Of a stretch of 64,000 nt of DNA, positions 1 through 12,500 are shown one piece after another (positions within the stretch are counted from its first letter, which is position 1; every line of letters starts with the position of its first letter). The position numbers were made by a program, and so were the translations under genes. The notes below the pieces were generated by a model. It worked only from the letters and a program-made list of their open reading frames with translations. It was not told the origin of the DNA and ran no database searches. Origin of the DNA: Hydractinia symbiolongicarpus (taxonomy: Eukaryota > Cnidaria > Hydrozoa > Anthoathecata > Hydractiniidae). The stretch covers positions 25,197,501 through 25,261,500 of the forward strand of contig NC_079878.1 in the NCBI RefSeq assembly GCF_029227915.1. The letters run 5' to 3'.

Positions 1-890
1 ACGGCAGCTGCAACCTTACGTCTGGGCCTAATTAATAAAGGAAAACATGCTATGCTAATTCTATCCAGCAAGCATTATCTTTAACTCCTGCACTTTGGTC
101 ACAAAGTAAATCGGAATCCTCTTTTGTTTCTCCCTTATCCAAGTCCGTTTTGCTGATTATGTCTGTTGTCTAAATCCACCACGGTTGTAGACACTTTCAC
201 CTTTCTCTGAGCTTTACAATGTAAGATGTCCAACGCTGGCAGCAACCCATTTAATATTAATACTCAGCAGGATGTTGCTGAGATTCTACACCATGTATTG
301 AACGAGGTAACAGGGCCATCAGTTATTGCAAATAATATCATTACCAACAAAGTAACTACAACGATATCATGTAATTCTTGCCTCTTGTCCTCCAGTGGGG
401 AGGAAAGTATGCCCTTTGTGTCACTCCCTATCTCAAACAACATAACAGGCTCCATTAATTGATTTTTGCAACCAGAATATTTGTCTGGAATTGACAGATG
501 AATGCTCTTCCCATCCAGACAGTAACCGGGAAACTGTCTTCACCTAGTGTGGAGATATACTGATCATCCAACTGACTCCAAGGAAGATCTGAGGAAGGAA
601 GAACTGTCTCCAAGAAAGATCTGTGAAAAAAGTAAATTTGTTTCCTCCCTCGCCTAAGGTGACGACACCCTGAAAGTTCATTCCCATCCTGCGGGTGATA
701 TATCATTCACAAACCAATATAAATTAACCGCCACTATAAATCATTCAGGCACACTGGTCACTATTGGGCTTACATAAAAGATCAGAGCGTCAATATATGG
801 TTAAAATGTGATAATGGGGCAGTGATCAGTGTCAAGCCATCTGACCTAAATAACTACGCAGTGTATCAGTTATTTTTTGTTAAAGTTTAA
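1..890 (+). pseudogene. Broken ubiquitin-specific protease (USP) catalytic core
   Basis: The stretch reads as a ubiquitin-specific peptidase in several frames. The Cys box starts at 25 with GLINKGK and, after a one-base frame change, continues CYANSI; the catalytic Cys codon is 48-50. The segment 226-462 gives QQDVAEIL and a zinc-finger-like CNSC. The His box reads INHSGT, then after another frame change GHYWAYIKDQ, with the catalytic His codon at 759-761. The end resembles the USP C-terminus (YAVYQLFFVKV, stop 888-890). At least four frameshifts or stops break it, although both catalytic codons survive. The whole core fits in under 900 bp without introns, which points to a retrocopy or a transposon-borne gene. 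The 5' end may lie outside the window. The family call is confident; its origin is inference. Confidence 0.8.
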
Positions 891-1135
891 ATAGTGCGAA
901 TTCGCACTAAAACAGGGGTAAATTATATCAAAAGGGGGAGGGATCTTTTTTTCCTAGCGGTTTAAAATTACCCCTGCCGTGTTTTTCAGATACAGTTTAC
1001 CGTTAATCACGAGTTGTCTCACTCGCCACTTTCCCAGAAAGCAATTATAAGAAGCCTAGCAAGGGGGCTTAGCAATTGCCTTGTCTTTGAGTGTAATGAC
1101 CCCACTTATAACCCAAGTTCTGTAGGGAGACTAAG
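891..1135. repeat. Palindrome and inverted repeat behind the USP relic
   Basis: A perfect 16-base palindrome, agtgcgaattcgcact, lies at 892-907, two bases after the USP stop. From about 908 to 1,000 a motif aaaacaggggtaaatta is matched by an inverted, slightly longer copy (ttaaaattacccctg...gtgttttt), so the stretch can fold into a hairpin. This could be the end of the element that carried the USP copy; no transposase is present. Confidence 0.45.
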
Positions 1136-4100
1136 TTGGCTCACTTAGTCTACAGGGTTAACGATCCTGCTATACCTGATGTTAGTGAGAAGCTATATAA
1201 GGGGTTTTCTTTTCATCTTTCTTTTTTCTGTGACTCTACTTCCACGAAGATTACCTCCACTGACTTCAGGTTGGTCCTGACCCACAGTTGGTGCGACGCG
1301 AACGGCTGGTCTGAAGCAACAACTAAGGCTGATTGTTGGGATCCCGTGACACATATGGATAGCTACTGTCAGGTTTGCAAGTCCTGGCGCAAGGGTGGTT
1401 GTCTGCTCTTATTTATAGTTTTAATTTATTTATTTATTTTTTATAGCAAATTCTTTGTTGTAACGTTGTTGCAATGTTTGTCTTCTGTTTTCATGTTGTC
1501 TGTTTTTGTATAGCGACCATTAGTTGTACGTATTGTATTGCCTAGAAAGGGCTGTTCGGTTCAATTACCGTGAGTCTGCAGACTATCCTTGCAAAAAGGG
1601 AGATCTTGCACTGTGTTTCGATCTTTAGAGGGTGTTACCTCTACAATTTTAATTAGAAAGGTCATTAGACCAGTTTCATCATCACAGCTCGCTGTCTTGT
1701 TATCTCATAATAATTTCCCATGTTTTTTTTAGGAACATCTTCTAAAGATAAATTATAAATGAAATAATGATATTGAGCATGCACTAACAATTTTATGACA
1801 TAATATGATAAACAATCCTTTCGTACCATTCCTCCAAAATTTCTCAGCCATTTGCATCCAAGTGCTTTGCTTCAGTAATAAGTTTTCGTTAAAGTTTCGA
1901 AATTAATCGTGGGTTTAAATAAACACACAGCCTACAGCAATAATAAACTCCGTAAACCTTATCATAGATGGGAAAGTGTCAGTTGCTTAATGTTGAACAG
2001 GATTTTCTAAGTCGCAACCCAAGTTGCAGCAAAGTAAAATCAGATTGGTGAAGATGACATAAAGGAATCAAATTATTTGATAGGATAAAGAGCCCTGTTT
2101 GGCTTTTATTCAGTTCGGTAACTGAATAAAAGCCTAACAGAACAGAATAAGTACGGCTAGCTAGTTATATCTAAACTGGTGTATGCGGCTTTTCATAAGT
2201 ACATTTTCAAACTGATTTGTTCAAGTTTCCTAGATAGCTAAAAACGTAATATTTATGATAACATATGAAAACATGAATAACATAAAATCAAATTTACGGT
2301 ATAATTGAAAAAGAAACCATCATAATTATTACCCGCTACTCACTTGGCCTTGCAAACATTTTGCAGAAATTTATGTTGTAATGCCGTATCAAAATATTAT
2401 GGTTTTTAAGTGAATGGACCACATTTTCTTTGCATTATCAAACGTGCAATCACTACTCCGGTACCAATTTATGCCACAAACAAACGTACGACATAACTAG
2501 AATAGCCGTTAGACCGTAAAAGCAATCCACTGTTATCCGACAATCACAGAGACTAGGTGAGTGATCCGGCGTTAAACTTCAGGCTCTGCGCTTAAGTTCA
2601 GATAAACCATGCATGCAGGTGAAGCTTCGTAGTACAGCTATAGAGCATGTCGCAATTCCATGCGTTTAGGTTTAACATATTCTTCAACAAATAACTTCTT
2701 CGTAGATGATTTTAGGCCATTTTCAGTACATTAAAGACCTTTAGTACAAAACATTCAGCAAAGAAACAAACGGCTTGCGTAATGCCCTAATCGTACTGGA
2801 TCACTAATATCTCCAAGGATACAAAGTACATAACCTCAAAACACTTCTAAATATGGCTTACAAATCCATGGATACTACCAATAGAATTGATTTTTTAACA
2901 AACAGCATAGATGACGTCAAATATTTGTGACGTCAAATATATCGAAGAAAGTTTGTGACAACAGTATTATTTTAAACTAATAATTTGAGAGTATAGTAGT
3001 AGTAAATGGTAAACAAAACTATAAAAAGAAGATTACAGTTGTAGGGGGGAGAAGAAAAGTAAGAGATAAGAAAAAGAAAGAAAACTGGAGAAATGTTGTC
3101 CAAGATTATACAATACTGGTAAGTCATGAATAATGTTTCTGTGAACTATTTTGCGGGCGGTTGTGTGAAACATAACATAACGTGTTCTATTCTGAAAACC
3201 GAGAAGTTTTACTTCTGAAGCGTGTACTTTTTCAGCAACATCTAATAAGCCTAAATACTTCAGAAAAACAGGGCAACCTGTAAATAACAACCAACATGAA
3301 AAGTGAATATGTGCTAATAAAAAGCGAAAATATTATTATTATAAAACAACAATAGTTTCCGATACTTTCTTGATTTCGTAAGTTTGATTTCAATTGGCAC
3401 ATCAGCCTAGCAAGCACACACGTGAATTTATTCTTCGTAATTAGATAATCAACAACAAATACGCAACAGTTGAACAACAGCTAAAAAATTGTGTTGTTGA
3501 ATGTTTTAATCCTTATTCTTCTCAGCTCCTTATTTATATTTACAATTGATAAAACATGAATAAAATACCAATAAATAAAATGGAAAACGTAAACACTTAA
3601 ACGAAAGCCATCCGATAACATTGTTTGTGAAGCATGGGTAAATTTTACCAGTATTCATTTGGTTGTTCTTAGGCCATCTTTCAGAAAGGAAAGCTGAAAA
3701 AAGAAACATGCGAATTTCTTGAACAAACATGTGGTAGTAGAATAAAAAAAAAGCCATAAAATGATATTTTGCCAAGATTAAAATAATTTTGAAAATAAGT
3801 TTTACGTCTTTCACGTTAAACTTTTTACCTAAAAAATTTTACCCCCCAAAAATATTTAGAAGAGTAACTTTTCCCTACGAATATTCTTGTTGTTTTACGA
3901 ATCTTTTGGTGGGACAAACTATTCCATTATTTTCTGTTTATTTCCATCCCTTGTACTTTGAAACATTTCGTGGTTGACATATCCTGACATTAGACGAAAT
4001 AACACTTAAAATATCATGTGAAGGCTCCATATAAATGCTGCCATATTTTATTACTCTTCAAAACTTTTTTTGTGCGGACTTAATATTCCACGACTAATAT

Positions 4101-4754
4101 TTTAATCAAAAAAATAATTTAACAAAATTTATTTAACAAAACAACGCGCTTTTTTATTCACAAGTCAAAAGAGTGCTTGATAGTCAAGTACAAGACAACT
4201 TCTTTTTGCAATCTATATTTATCGCAAAATAAATGCAACGAAGAAATTTGAAATACTTTGAATGCATACGTCCATTGTCTACTGAGGTCTATTTCTTCGC
4301 GCTCTTTTAATTAAATTAACAAATTGATATTATCTCTTCCCGCTTGAATGACAAAAATAAGAAATTTTATGGACAAAAAGGGCAATGTATTTTTGCGGTT
4401 CATTTTTTTAATTTTTATTTATTTTTTTTATTCTCTTTTTCCTAATTTTAGGTTGCTGTATGGAGCGGACATCATCTTTTAAGATTTGTCTTTTCATTAT
4501 TGCTCATTACCGATTTCAATTTCAAAATCAAAACTTTTTTTCAGGAAAATATGAACTCTTCATGATGACGAAAATCTTTCACAATGTTTTGTTCGTCGAT
4601 GAGAAACTAACTAATTAAAGGATATGTTGGGGCATGCTATGGTTTGCTTTTGATAATATCCTATCATATTGCTTCCCGAGAAATGTTTACTTATGACATC
4701 AACTTTTCCTCCTTTTTTCTTAGGAAATAATATAAACTTTCATGTCACCTCTCA
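1136..4754. other. Intergenic stretch, no gene recognised
   Basis: The open frame at 1,136-1,513 (plus) has no GT-AG context and no recognisable domain, so I do not call it a gene. The other open frames are short, Phe/Leu/Ile-rich products of AT-rich DNA. The only notable sites are two CRE-like octamers near 2,912-2,935. Confidence 0.5.
2912..2935. promoter_or_regulatory. Pair of CRE-like TGACGTCA sites
   Basis: Two perfect palindromic TGACGTCA octamers occur at 2,912-2,919 and 2,928-2,935, each followed by AATAT. This is the CREB/ATF consensus in a 16-base direct repeat. No promoter or gene is visible beside it, so function is uncertain. Confidence 0.3.
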
Positions 4755-4987
4755 ATACTCACCGACGTGTGAATACGACTATCCAATCCAAATGTCCTTT
4801 AATTTTGTCTTTTCATTTTTCCCACATTTAGTTGTTCAAACTCTTACTCAATATTTTCAAGTAAAAGGTTGTTATTAATTTTATCAAGATAAACTTGACG
4901 AAGTGTAAAGTATCCTTCCGTGTGATTTTTGAACAGCTGTGCACTTTCCCGCTTCATCTCCTCGCTACTGCATTCAAGTTTCGTGAC

Positions 4988-5290
4988 CTAGTATGACTTT
5001 GATTCGTCAGCAAATCCTTTCTTGTCGTATCCCCGTCTATCACCTTTACCTTCAGCATCATCCCCTTCCCTGCTACTAACCTTCAGGCGCTGCACTTCCC
5101 GCTCAACACCCTTCATTAACACCTCGTAGCGGTATCTTGTTTCCGATATCTCTTCTTCGTATATGTCATGAAATCTTTCCAATTTGACACGAGTACAGAT
5201 ATTTTCGTTCTTATACTCTCATGCAGTGTTTTATATTCTTCTCTTTCAAATACCATCTTAAGCGTTCGTTCTCCACATCCACGAGTTCTT
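4988..5290 (-). pseudogene. Coiled-coil-type coding relic, left palindrome arm
   Basis: Read on the minus strand, the arm gives a charged, helical segment beginning ELVDVENERLRWYLKEKN. After a frame break comes a 64-residue stretch (MERFHDIYEEEISETRYRYE...) rich in Glu, Lys and Arg, ending at a stop at 4,988. The heptad-like spacing suggests a coiled coil. I do not recognise the family. The same protein is readable in the right arm with a few substitutions, which shows that the copied unit was once coding. Confidence 0.5.
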
Positions 5291-5344
5291 TATTATATAA
5301 ATTTTTATATATATATATTTTTCTCTGACGAAAAAGAAAATATA

Positions 5345-5860
5345 TATAATAGAGAACTCGTGGATGTGGAAAACAAACGCCTAAGATGGTATTTGAAAGA
5401 GAAGAATATAAAACACTGCATGAGAGTATAAGAACGAAAATATCTGTACTCGTGTCAAACTGGAAAGATTTCATGACATCTGCGAAGAAGAGATATCGGA
5501 AACAAGATACCGCTACGAGATGTTACTGAAGAGTGTTGAGCGGGAAGTGCGGCGCTTGAAGGTTAATAACAGGGAAGGTGATGATGCTGAAAGTAAAGGT
5601 GATAGACGGGGATACGATAAGAAAGGATTTACTGACGAATCAAAGTCATACTAAGTCACGAAACTTGACTGTTATTGCGAGGAGATGAACCGAGAAAGTG
5701 CACAGCTTTTCAAAAATCACACGGAAGGATACTTTACACTTCGTCAAGTTTAACTTAATAAAATTAATAAGAATCTTCCACTTGAAAATATTGGGTAAGA
5801 GTTTGAACAACTAGATGTAGGAGAAATAGAGAATAAAATTTGAAGGACATTTAGCTTAAA
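5345..5860 (+). pseudogene. Coiled-coil-type coding relic, right palindrome arm
   Basis: This is the plus-strand counterpart of the left-arm relic. It reads LERFHDICEEEISETRYRYE and continues through RRGYDKKGFTDESKSY to a stop. Downstream, in the same frame, TKLDCYCEEMNRESAQLF and then EFEQLDVGEIENKI appear between further stops. The arm therefore preserves more of the original protein than the left one, but it is clearly inactive. Confidence 0.5.
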
Positions 5861-5885
5861 TTTTTGTATTTACACGTTGGTAAGT

Positions 5886-7325
5886 ATTCAGGGGCAAGAT
5901 GAAAATTATTTTCTAAGAAAAAAAAGAAGGAAAAGTTGATCTTATGAAGATAGAAAAGCGAACCTTTGAACGCTGAAAAAGAAGAAGTATGTGCCAAAAA
6001 CGAAGGAAGCAAATCCGTTTGAGAAAGATAATTACAGTGGAAGCCAAAAGAATTGCGAGAAAGAAAGTAAATAAAGAAAAAAAAGAAAAACTCAATACAT
6101 AAGCAAACATTATCCTGAAAATTTTATTGAAAACTGACAACCAGAACATGTTTATGGCACGAATCATGTGATAATAAACGCACGGCAAAATCGATCACAT
6201 TGTTGCTGGATTCATCATGCCAATACAGCAAAGATAATGAATGAGGGAGAGCATCTGTAGCTGTGTTTCCATCGTAATGCTTTTATAAATGTATCTACAA
6301 AGTTCCGAACATGATAAATCAGATAAATTAATCGAAGTTTCTGTGTTATTCTTTATTATTTAAACGTTTTAACTTACTTAAATCAAACTTCTTTGCCACA
6401 CCGACCTCTTATGTTGTTGTTTCTGAAGACAGCTTCGCCTCGCTAGCTGTCTTACTTTTTAATTATTTTCCTTTGTTCAAACAGTTAGTCGTTTCCTTAT
6501 GGGGACAGTATCAGATCCAGACAATTAGAATACCTATATTTTCAGAATTTCCCCTTTCATGCTCTAAATATAATTATCTCCATAGTGCTTCAACTATCTT
6601 CAACTGTCACAATGAGCATTCTCCCTCGTTTGGTTTTTTGGCTTATAATATGCAATAATCCCGGTCATGCTAATAAAAAGAGAAAGAGCGTGATAAGCAT
6701 TAATTATCATAATTAATAACCACGAGGCAATGCTGTGATTTCTTCTTTCTGTTTTATTTTGTCTGGTCTTCAAAAACAATGGCGAATAGAATAGAAGAAA
6801 ATTAAATCTAAGTGGAGAAAGTGATACGGATGTTTTTATGCGCGGCCACTTTCTTAAAGAGAACCAATTTTTTCTTCCATTTTTTGATGCCATGTTCTTA
6901 CAAATAAAAACAAAAGAACAGCGTGAATGGAACCTACCATAATGGCGATTTTATCGAACTCCATCTCAGTGCTCATTTAGAGATAAGGCCGTTTGTTTAC
7001 CTATGGTTTCACACGAACATTTTGTGACGGCCTGCTTATTAGACGAGAATAAGAGATTAACAAGACCGTTAAATATGGCGGCTGGAAAAAAAAACCAATA
7101 AATTCAAGATACTGAAGTACCATTATTTCCATTTCTAGTAGGTTTTATACTCTCAAATTTTCAGGAAAATCATAACTCCTCTGAACTTTGAAATAAATGT
7201 AAAAAATCTGTATGTTAATTTTTTTTCGATAAGGGTGATTACGCGCCTTTAAGTTCAAAAAAGTCGTAAAAAAATTAAGGTTCACCTGATGTGACTTTGG
7301 GAGACGTTAGGGTACAAAGCAATTG
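5886..7325. other. Intergenic stretch, nothing recognised
   Basis: AT-rich sequence with short open frames only, of biased composition. I see no domain, RNA gene or terminal repeat. Confidence 0.4.
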
Positions 7326-7329
7326 TGAA

Positions 7330-8300
7330 AAAGAACAAAACATGTTGGCTAAAGAAGAGAAATTTCAATGTGATTTGGATAAAACTTGAAGTGAAGTCCT
7401 TTCTTTACAGAGCGAGTTAAAGGCACAAATAGTGGAGGAAAATGCTAAAAGGAAATTAGGAGTTGGAAAAGCAGATTTCATGGAAATGGGAATTAACTAA
7501 AATGAGTTAATGCTACAATCACACCAATAAGCAGTGGAGTTGAAAAGTGTTTGCGGTACTTTTGCTATCTTGTGGTTGACGAAAAATATCGCATTTGTCG
7601 CTATATATGGTCGCTTCTTATATAATCCAAAGAAACGACCTGATGCTTAATCGTGGTGGTATAAAAAATTTTTGTGTTCGGGATCAATGATAAATATAAA
7701 GAACTGCAAAGTAACTTCGAAAATTGTAAAAAAGAATTCACAGTAATACAGTCCAAAGAGTGAAACATAAGGGCTAAATATTAAATGCGGTGAATTAATT
7801 TGAAAACAATGCCAAACCTAACAAAAGATTTTGAAAAGGGAGAAAAGGAGAAAAGATAGAGATTAAACGAGAGTCAGAGTGAAAAACAGCTGTGAAAAGA
7901 AAAGTGTAAAGAGGTAAGAATAAAACAAGAGGTAAAAAAGCGAGAAGTGCGTGTGAGGAAAAGTTCAAAAATTCGGAGAAAAAGTTGAACGATAGTAAAG
8001 ACATGAAAATAAAATTGCATCAAGTTTCAACAACAGCTAAACATTGAGCTTAAGAGGAAGGATAGGTTAAAATCATTTTGAAACTTTAATGCTTTCTAAA
8101 AAGGAATAACTGTGTTGGAAAGTGACTTATAATTAAACTACAACGCAATGAATGAAGGAGATAAACCCTTTAATAAAGTAACATTAATATATGCAGCGCC
8201 TAAAGATGAATGATGAAACAGCTTTGTGACAAGCTAAAAGAGACAGAGGAGAAGTACAGTACAGTGACTTAGAGAATTATGGAGCTAAATTTCTCCAACT
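7330..8300 (+). pseudogene. Decayed coiled-coil protein remnants
   Basis: Short plus-strand segments separated by stops and frame changes have strong coiled-coil character: SEVLSLQSELKAQIVEENAK near 7,395-7,455, KYKELQSNFENCKKEF near 7,690-7,740, and KQLCDKLKETEEKYSTVT near 8,217-8,270. They look like debris of a long Lys/Glu-rich protein. They may belong to the same family as the palindrome-arm relics 2 kb upstream, but I cannot show that. Confidence 0.35.
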
Positions 8301-9359
8301 AATCATGCTGCACATTATCATGAACTACATGTTTATTTGCATATTTGTTAATTTTGAAGTATGACAATCTCATTCACTGATTTTTTTATAATTTTTTAAT
8401 GAAGGTGTGAGAACATAAGTTTTAGATTGTAACTTGGAAAGTATTGGATGGGTCCTTGAATTTGAAAGAAGAATGCTGAGGGTGGGAAGATGAAGATCAA
8501 TGCTATTATTTTGTTAGTACAAGATTTGGGTATCGCTGCAAATTCTTGCAAAGTGGTGAGCGATATTTTTTATTTATACAAAAATTTAATGAGCGCTCTT
8601 AGAATTCATCCATTTCTTAAGGTGCAATGTAATTTTAAGTCTTCCTATGAGAAAAATGTTTCCATATGCACGTGCTGACTAGTTTGGATGACAGCTATTT
8701 TACCCTGAGCGCGTCACTAGAGACTACCTGAACCCAAAATTTGTAAGTTTACAAAAGTTAGGTTTATTTATCCAATTCGGGATCGATGGGTTAATGACGT
8801 CATGAAAACTTATAAACCTCAATATCTCTCTAACAGCACGTCCAAGTAAATGATCCAGCCCATTTTCTTCATCAGTGTCGCAAGCTTTATGCAATGGATT
8901 TATATTTTGCATATGCTCGGGTTCGTGCTGATGTCATAAAAAATTATTTATATGTTTTCTTCTTATTGATTAACAAGCTATAATTCAAAGAGTTTTTCAT
9001 TTATATATATAAAAAGAGGAAATCGATAGTACGGATGAAGAAAAAAATGAAAACGCTTATGATGTCAATATTTTTTATCTCTTAAAGTTAAGGATGTAAT
9101 TTTAGTTCTAAAATAAATAGAACGATATACTTCTGACATTTTTTCAGTCACTTTCAGTGACGAAATACAAACGGAGTTTTCTGGTGTTAAGAGAAATAAT
9201 TACCATCATAAATTACATTAGAAACATAAAGAAATTTTTCGAAAACCTATGACTCTATGAGTTTTAGCCATTCCCCGCCTGATATGGTTGGGGATAATTC
9301 TGCGGTATCGGTTATCCTTAGGTGCTATATTTTAAAACAATATGGGACATAAGAAATCG
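8301..9359. other. Intergenic stretch, nothing recognised
   Basis: AT-rich, with only short open frames and no domain, RNA gene or clear repeat. Confidence 0.4.
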
Positions 9360-9523
9360 GCATGAAAACTAGGGAAAGTTGAATGGAAACGAGGGAAAAC
9401 AGCATAAAAACGGGGGAAAATTGCATTGAAACGAGAGAAAAACGACATGGACACGAGGGAAAATTGCATTGAGACGAGAAAAAAACCTACCTACTAAAGC
9501 CTACCTACTAAAGCCTACTAAAC
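9360..9523. repeat. 21-base tandem repeat, six copies, plus 15-base repeat
   Basis: Units resembling cattgaaacgagggaaaattg start at about 9,361, 9,382, 9,403, 9,424, 9,446 and 9,467. They are followed by two and a half copies of ctacctactaaagc. The copies are imperfect, with no spacer structure. Confidence 0.75.
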
Positions 9524-12500
9524 TATCATGTTCAAGAAATGATAAACTTTCCACAGTAATATGAATACTCAACAGACAAACCGAAATAATATCTCCAATA
9601 ACGTTTTCCATTGTTTCGTAATTCATATAAAGTCTCTCAGCATTATTTTAAACATGAATCGAAAGGATTAAAAAAAGGATCAAGCAGGATCAAACTCCAT
9701 CCAATCTTTATGTTTTCTTCTGTTTATCGCAAAAAAAAAAATGCACAAAATCTTCTCATAAACGTCAGAAAAATGCGCATCTGTTTCAGCAGTGTCGAAA
9801 TATAGAAAATTATACAAATCGATTTGCAAAGTTTTCTTGCTCTGAAATACCTGTAAAAGTTTTGCAGCATGTCTCGAAATAAATTTCAGAGCAATTCAAA
9901 ACACTTTCGAAAGCTTTCGAAATGTTTCAAAATATTTCGAAGTATTTCTGAAATAAAATTTCAGACATTTTCGAAATAAAAATTTTAAATGTATCTCAGC
10001 CTTTAGGAATAAACTCTGACTAGAGTTTTTTTGTAAACAAGACGACCGAACAAAAATGGCGGATGATTTATTATAATGAATAGGCCAGCTAAAATCTTGC
10101 ATCACGATTTTTCTTGAATTATCCATCATATTTAAGAAATATTTTGTTTTGTTTGTTGGCTAAAAACCATATATGTGTGCAAATATAATCTAATCATTTG
10201 ATATGCTAAGCAGGCCCATAGATTGTACACTTGTAACACTAAAACGTAAACTTTACTGCACATTTTCTGGCATATCATTGATGATTGCCTTTTTAATGAC
10301 AAAAGTTCCTTCAAATTTTACCCTATTTAAATCAGGCCTTGAAAAATATAGGTGATGAGTTGTAGCAATTATTTATGCCCTGGGTTATTACACATAAAGC
10401 ATAATAAGCCATATTTAAAAAAAAATTTGGATCTGAAACTGTTATGCGGTGGTTTTACACTAAAATTGTTGGAATGAGCATATAATATATGTAAATTACC
10501 TATATACATTAAAAGTTTCAGAATTTAGGCCTTGAAAGACATACGGATAAACTTTCCTGTGCTCTATTGTGTGTCACTGTCTTTCCCACGAAATGTCTTA
10601 AATGTTATTTAGAAAAATGCTTATTCTCCGTATTACACACTTTAACATCCTGGCCTAAACCAGATTCTGGAAAAGATTGTGTAATAATAAGACCACTTAA
10701 AAAGTCGACAATAAATTATACCGACTTTATTGCAACAATATACAAACCTTTTAGTAAATATTTACGTATGGTTTGCTAATTTTTAATGGCTGACTCTCAA
10801 ACGATTTTCCTGTTGTCGGAATTCTGATTGCGCTTTTTGATTGGTTATTTCTATTGTTCTTTGCTTACGTGGTCAATATCGGGAAATCTTTTGTTTGAAG
10901 CGAGAATGGCTTCACGCTCCTGAACCAATATAAATAATTCTTGTATTTAAGAGAGTAACATGTCACCCCGCCGGATTTGTGGTTGATTGTGATTCGGGGT
11001 TTGCTCCGACTTTTGTTTTCATCTAAGCGTTCGTTTAAGAGAAAATGAATTAAAATTGCTCAAGGAAGGCTTAGTTAACTAGGCTAGTGAAGATGGAGAG
11101 TAACTTCAATGACGAAGATCTAACTTGAGGTGTTTCGTAACCCTTAAAAGGAGATTTAAAACTTGATTATTTTTTCTTTTAAAATCAAAAACAATAGCAA
11201 ATTCAATGAATTTAAGACATACTAGAAGAAGTTATTTTTATTCTGCGGTTTTTCCTTCTTTTAAATCAACCTGAGCTGAACGTCCTTTAAACAAAACCCT
11301 ACACGGCACATTTACGCCCACACTTTCCGGGCTCTGGTAATTATCACCGACACGTCTGACCATAAAGGAAGTCTTTTCAACATCATAATAAATAGTTCAG
11401 TTTTATATTTAATATTGCTTGTGGCGCAAAGAAACGTTTCTTAAATAAAACTTGTACTATTTTAGATAAACAACCAGGTTATTTCCCTTTGGCAATCTCG
11501 TGAAAAAAAGCCGTAGAATGTTTTTTGCTAAGACGAGGCGGCAATCCGAGAACGGTATTGTTCAAAATTTCTGATTTAGAAGGTATGTAGAATTATATTT
11601 ATTACTTTGATTAAAAGTTAAATCTGTCGGATGTTATGTTTTTGAGTGAATACTTTTTATGATTTCCCGTTATTCGTAAATAAAAATGCCGGATTATACA
11701 CATAAACGTTCTTGTTGATTAGCTGAGGTGTGAACTTTATAACTAGATATTGTTTTTTTTTTTACTACAGGTTATAATATTTCTTGACACAAAATTTCAA
11801 GACATGGAATGGGCAAAGCCTGTTTAGTTACAGACATAAACAAATAATTTCGGCGCAATTTCCAGCTATCTCAGACCTCGGAGGAACAAGTTCAGACATT
11901 CATTCATTTAAAACTAGACATTCATTTTGCTGCATAATTTTCCTATAAAAAGACACAAAAACAAACTAAATTCTCAAAACAAAACTTGAAGTATGTTACA
12001 TGGAAACGTGTTTAGTCAGAACTTTCACGAACTTATCAGTTAATTCGCTTTAACAGATGTCTACAAGCTGAACAACAACATATCGTTTGTAAGGTATATA
12101 TAGGACATCTCTGTTTATGTCTGTTTATGTCTATCAGTTTTGTATAGATTTACTTTGGAGAATATAAAATGATTAAAGAAAAAATAGTTAAAAAAGTTGT
12201 CTTCAATGTGTGGCCATTCACTTGATTTGAATTTGTTTCTGAAATGATATTTATTATTGAATATATAATTTCTAGCTATATGTCGTGAGGTTTTTGTAAA
12301 CTATTTTCCTTTTCTTTTTGTTTTGCGGCTTTAGTTAGCAGAACTTTAAAATGGGCTCATGTCACGGTTTGTTTTTTAGACTAGTGGGTATAGCCAGGAG
12401 ACACAGCATAATTTTTCTTACCATCGGGAAATCGGAGTAGTTAAAAGTAGTGTCTGCTACAAAAAAAATTTAAGTATCAAACAACATAGTAGAGAAAGAT

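Larger units (their letters stand above)
4755..5885. repeat. 1.1 kb near-perfect inverted repeat (palindrome)
   Basis: The sequence from about 4,755 to 5,325 is repeated in reverse complement from about 5,330 to 5,885. The inner 450-500 bases of the arms match closely, while the outer parts drift. The centre is AT-rich. Both arms contain the same decayed coding sequence, read outward: minus strand on the left and plus strand on the right. A transcript crossing the centre would fold into a long double-stranded RNA. It could equally be a foldback transposon or an inverted duplication. Confidence 0.85.

Noticed and set aside
1136-1513. 125-residue plus-strand open frame
   Set aside because: Ends in a run of hydrophobic AT-codon residues and shows no recognisable domain.
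5168-5474. Pair of nearly identical 87-residue open frames on both strands
   Set aside because: They are the same antisense frame in the two arms of the palindrome; the opposite reading is the protein-like one.
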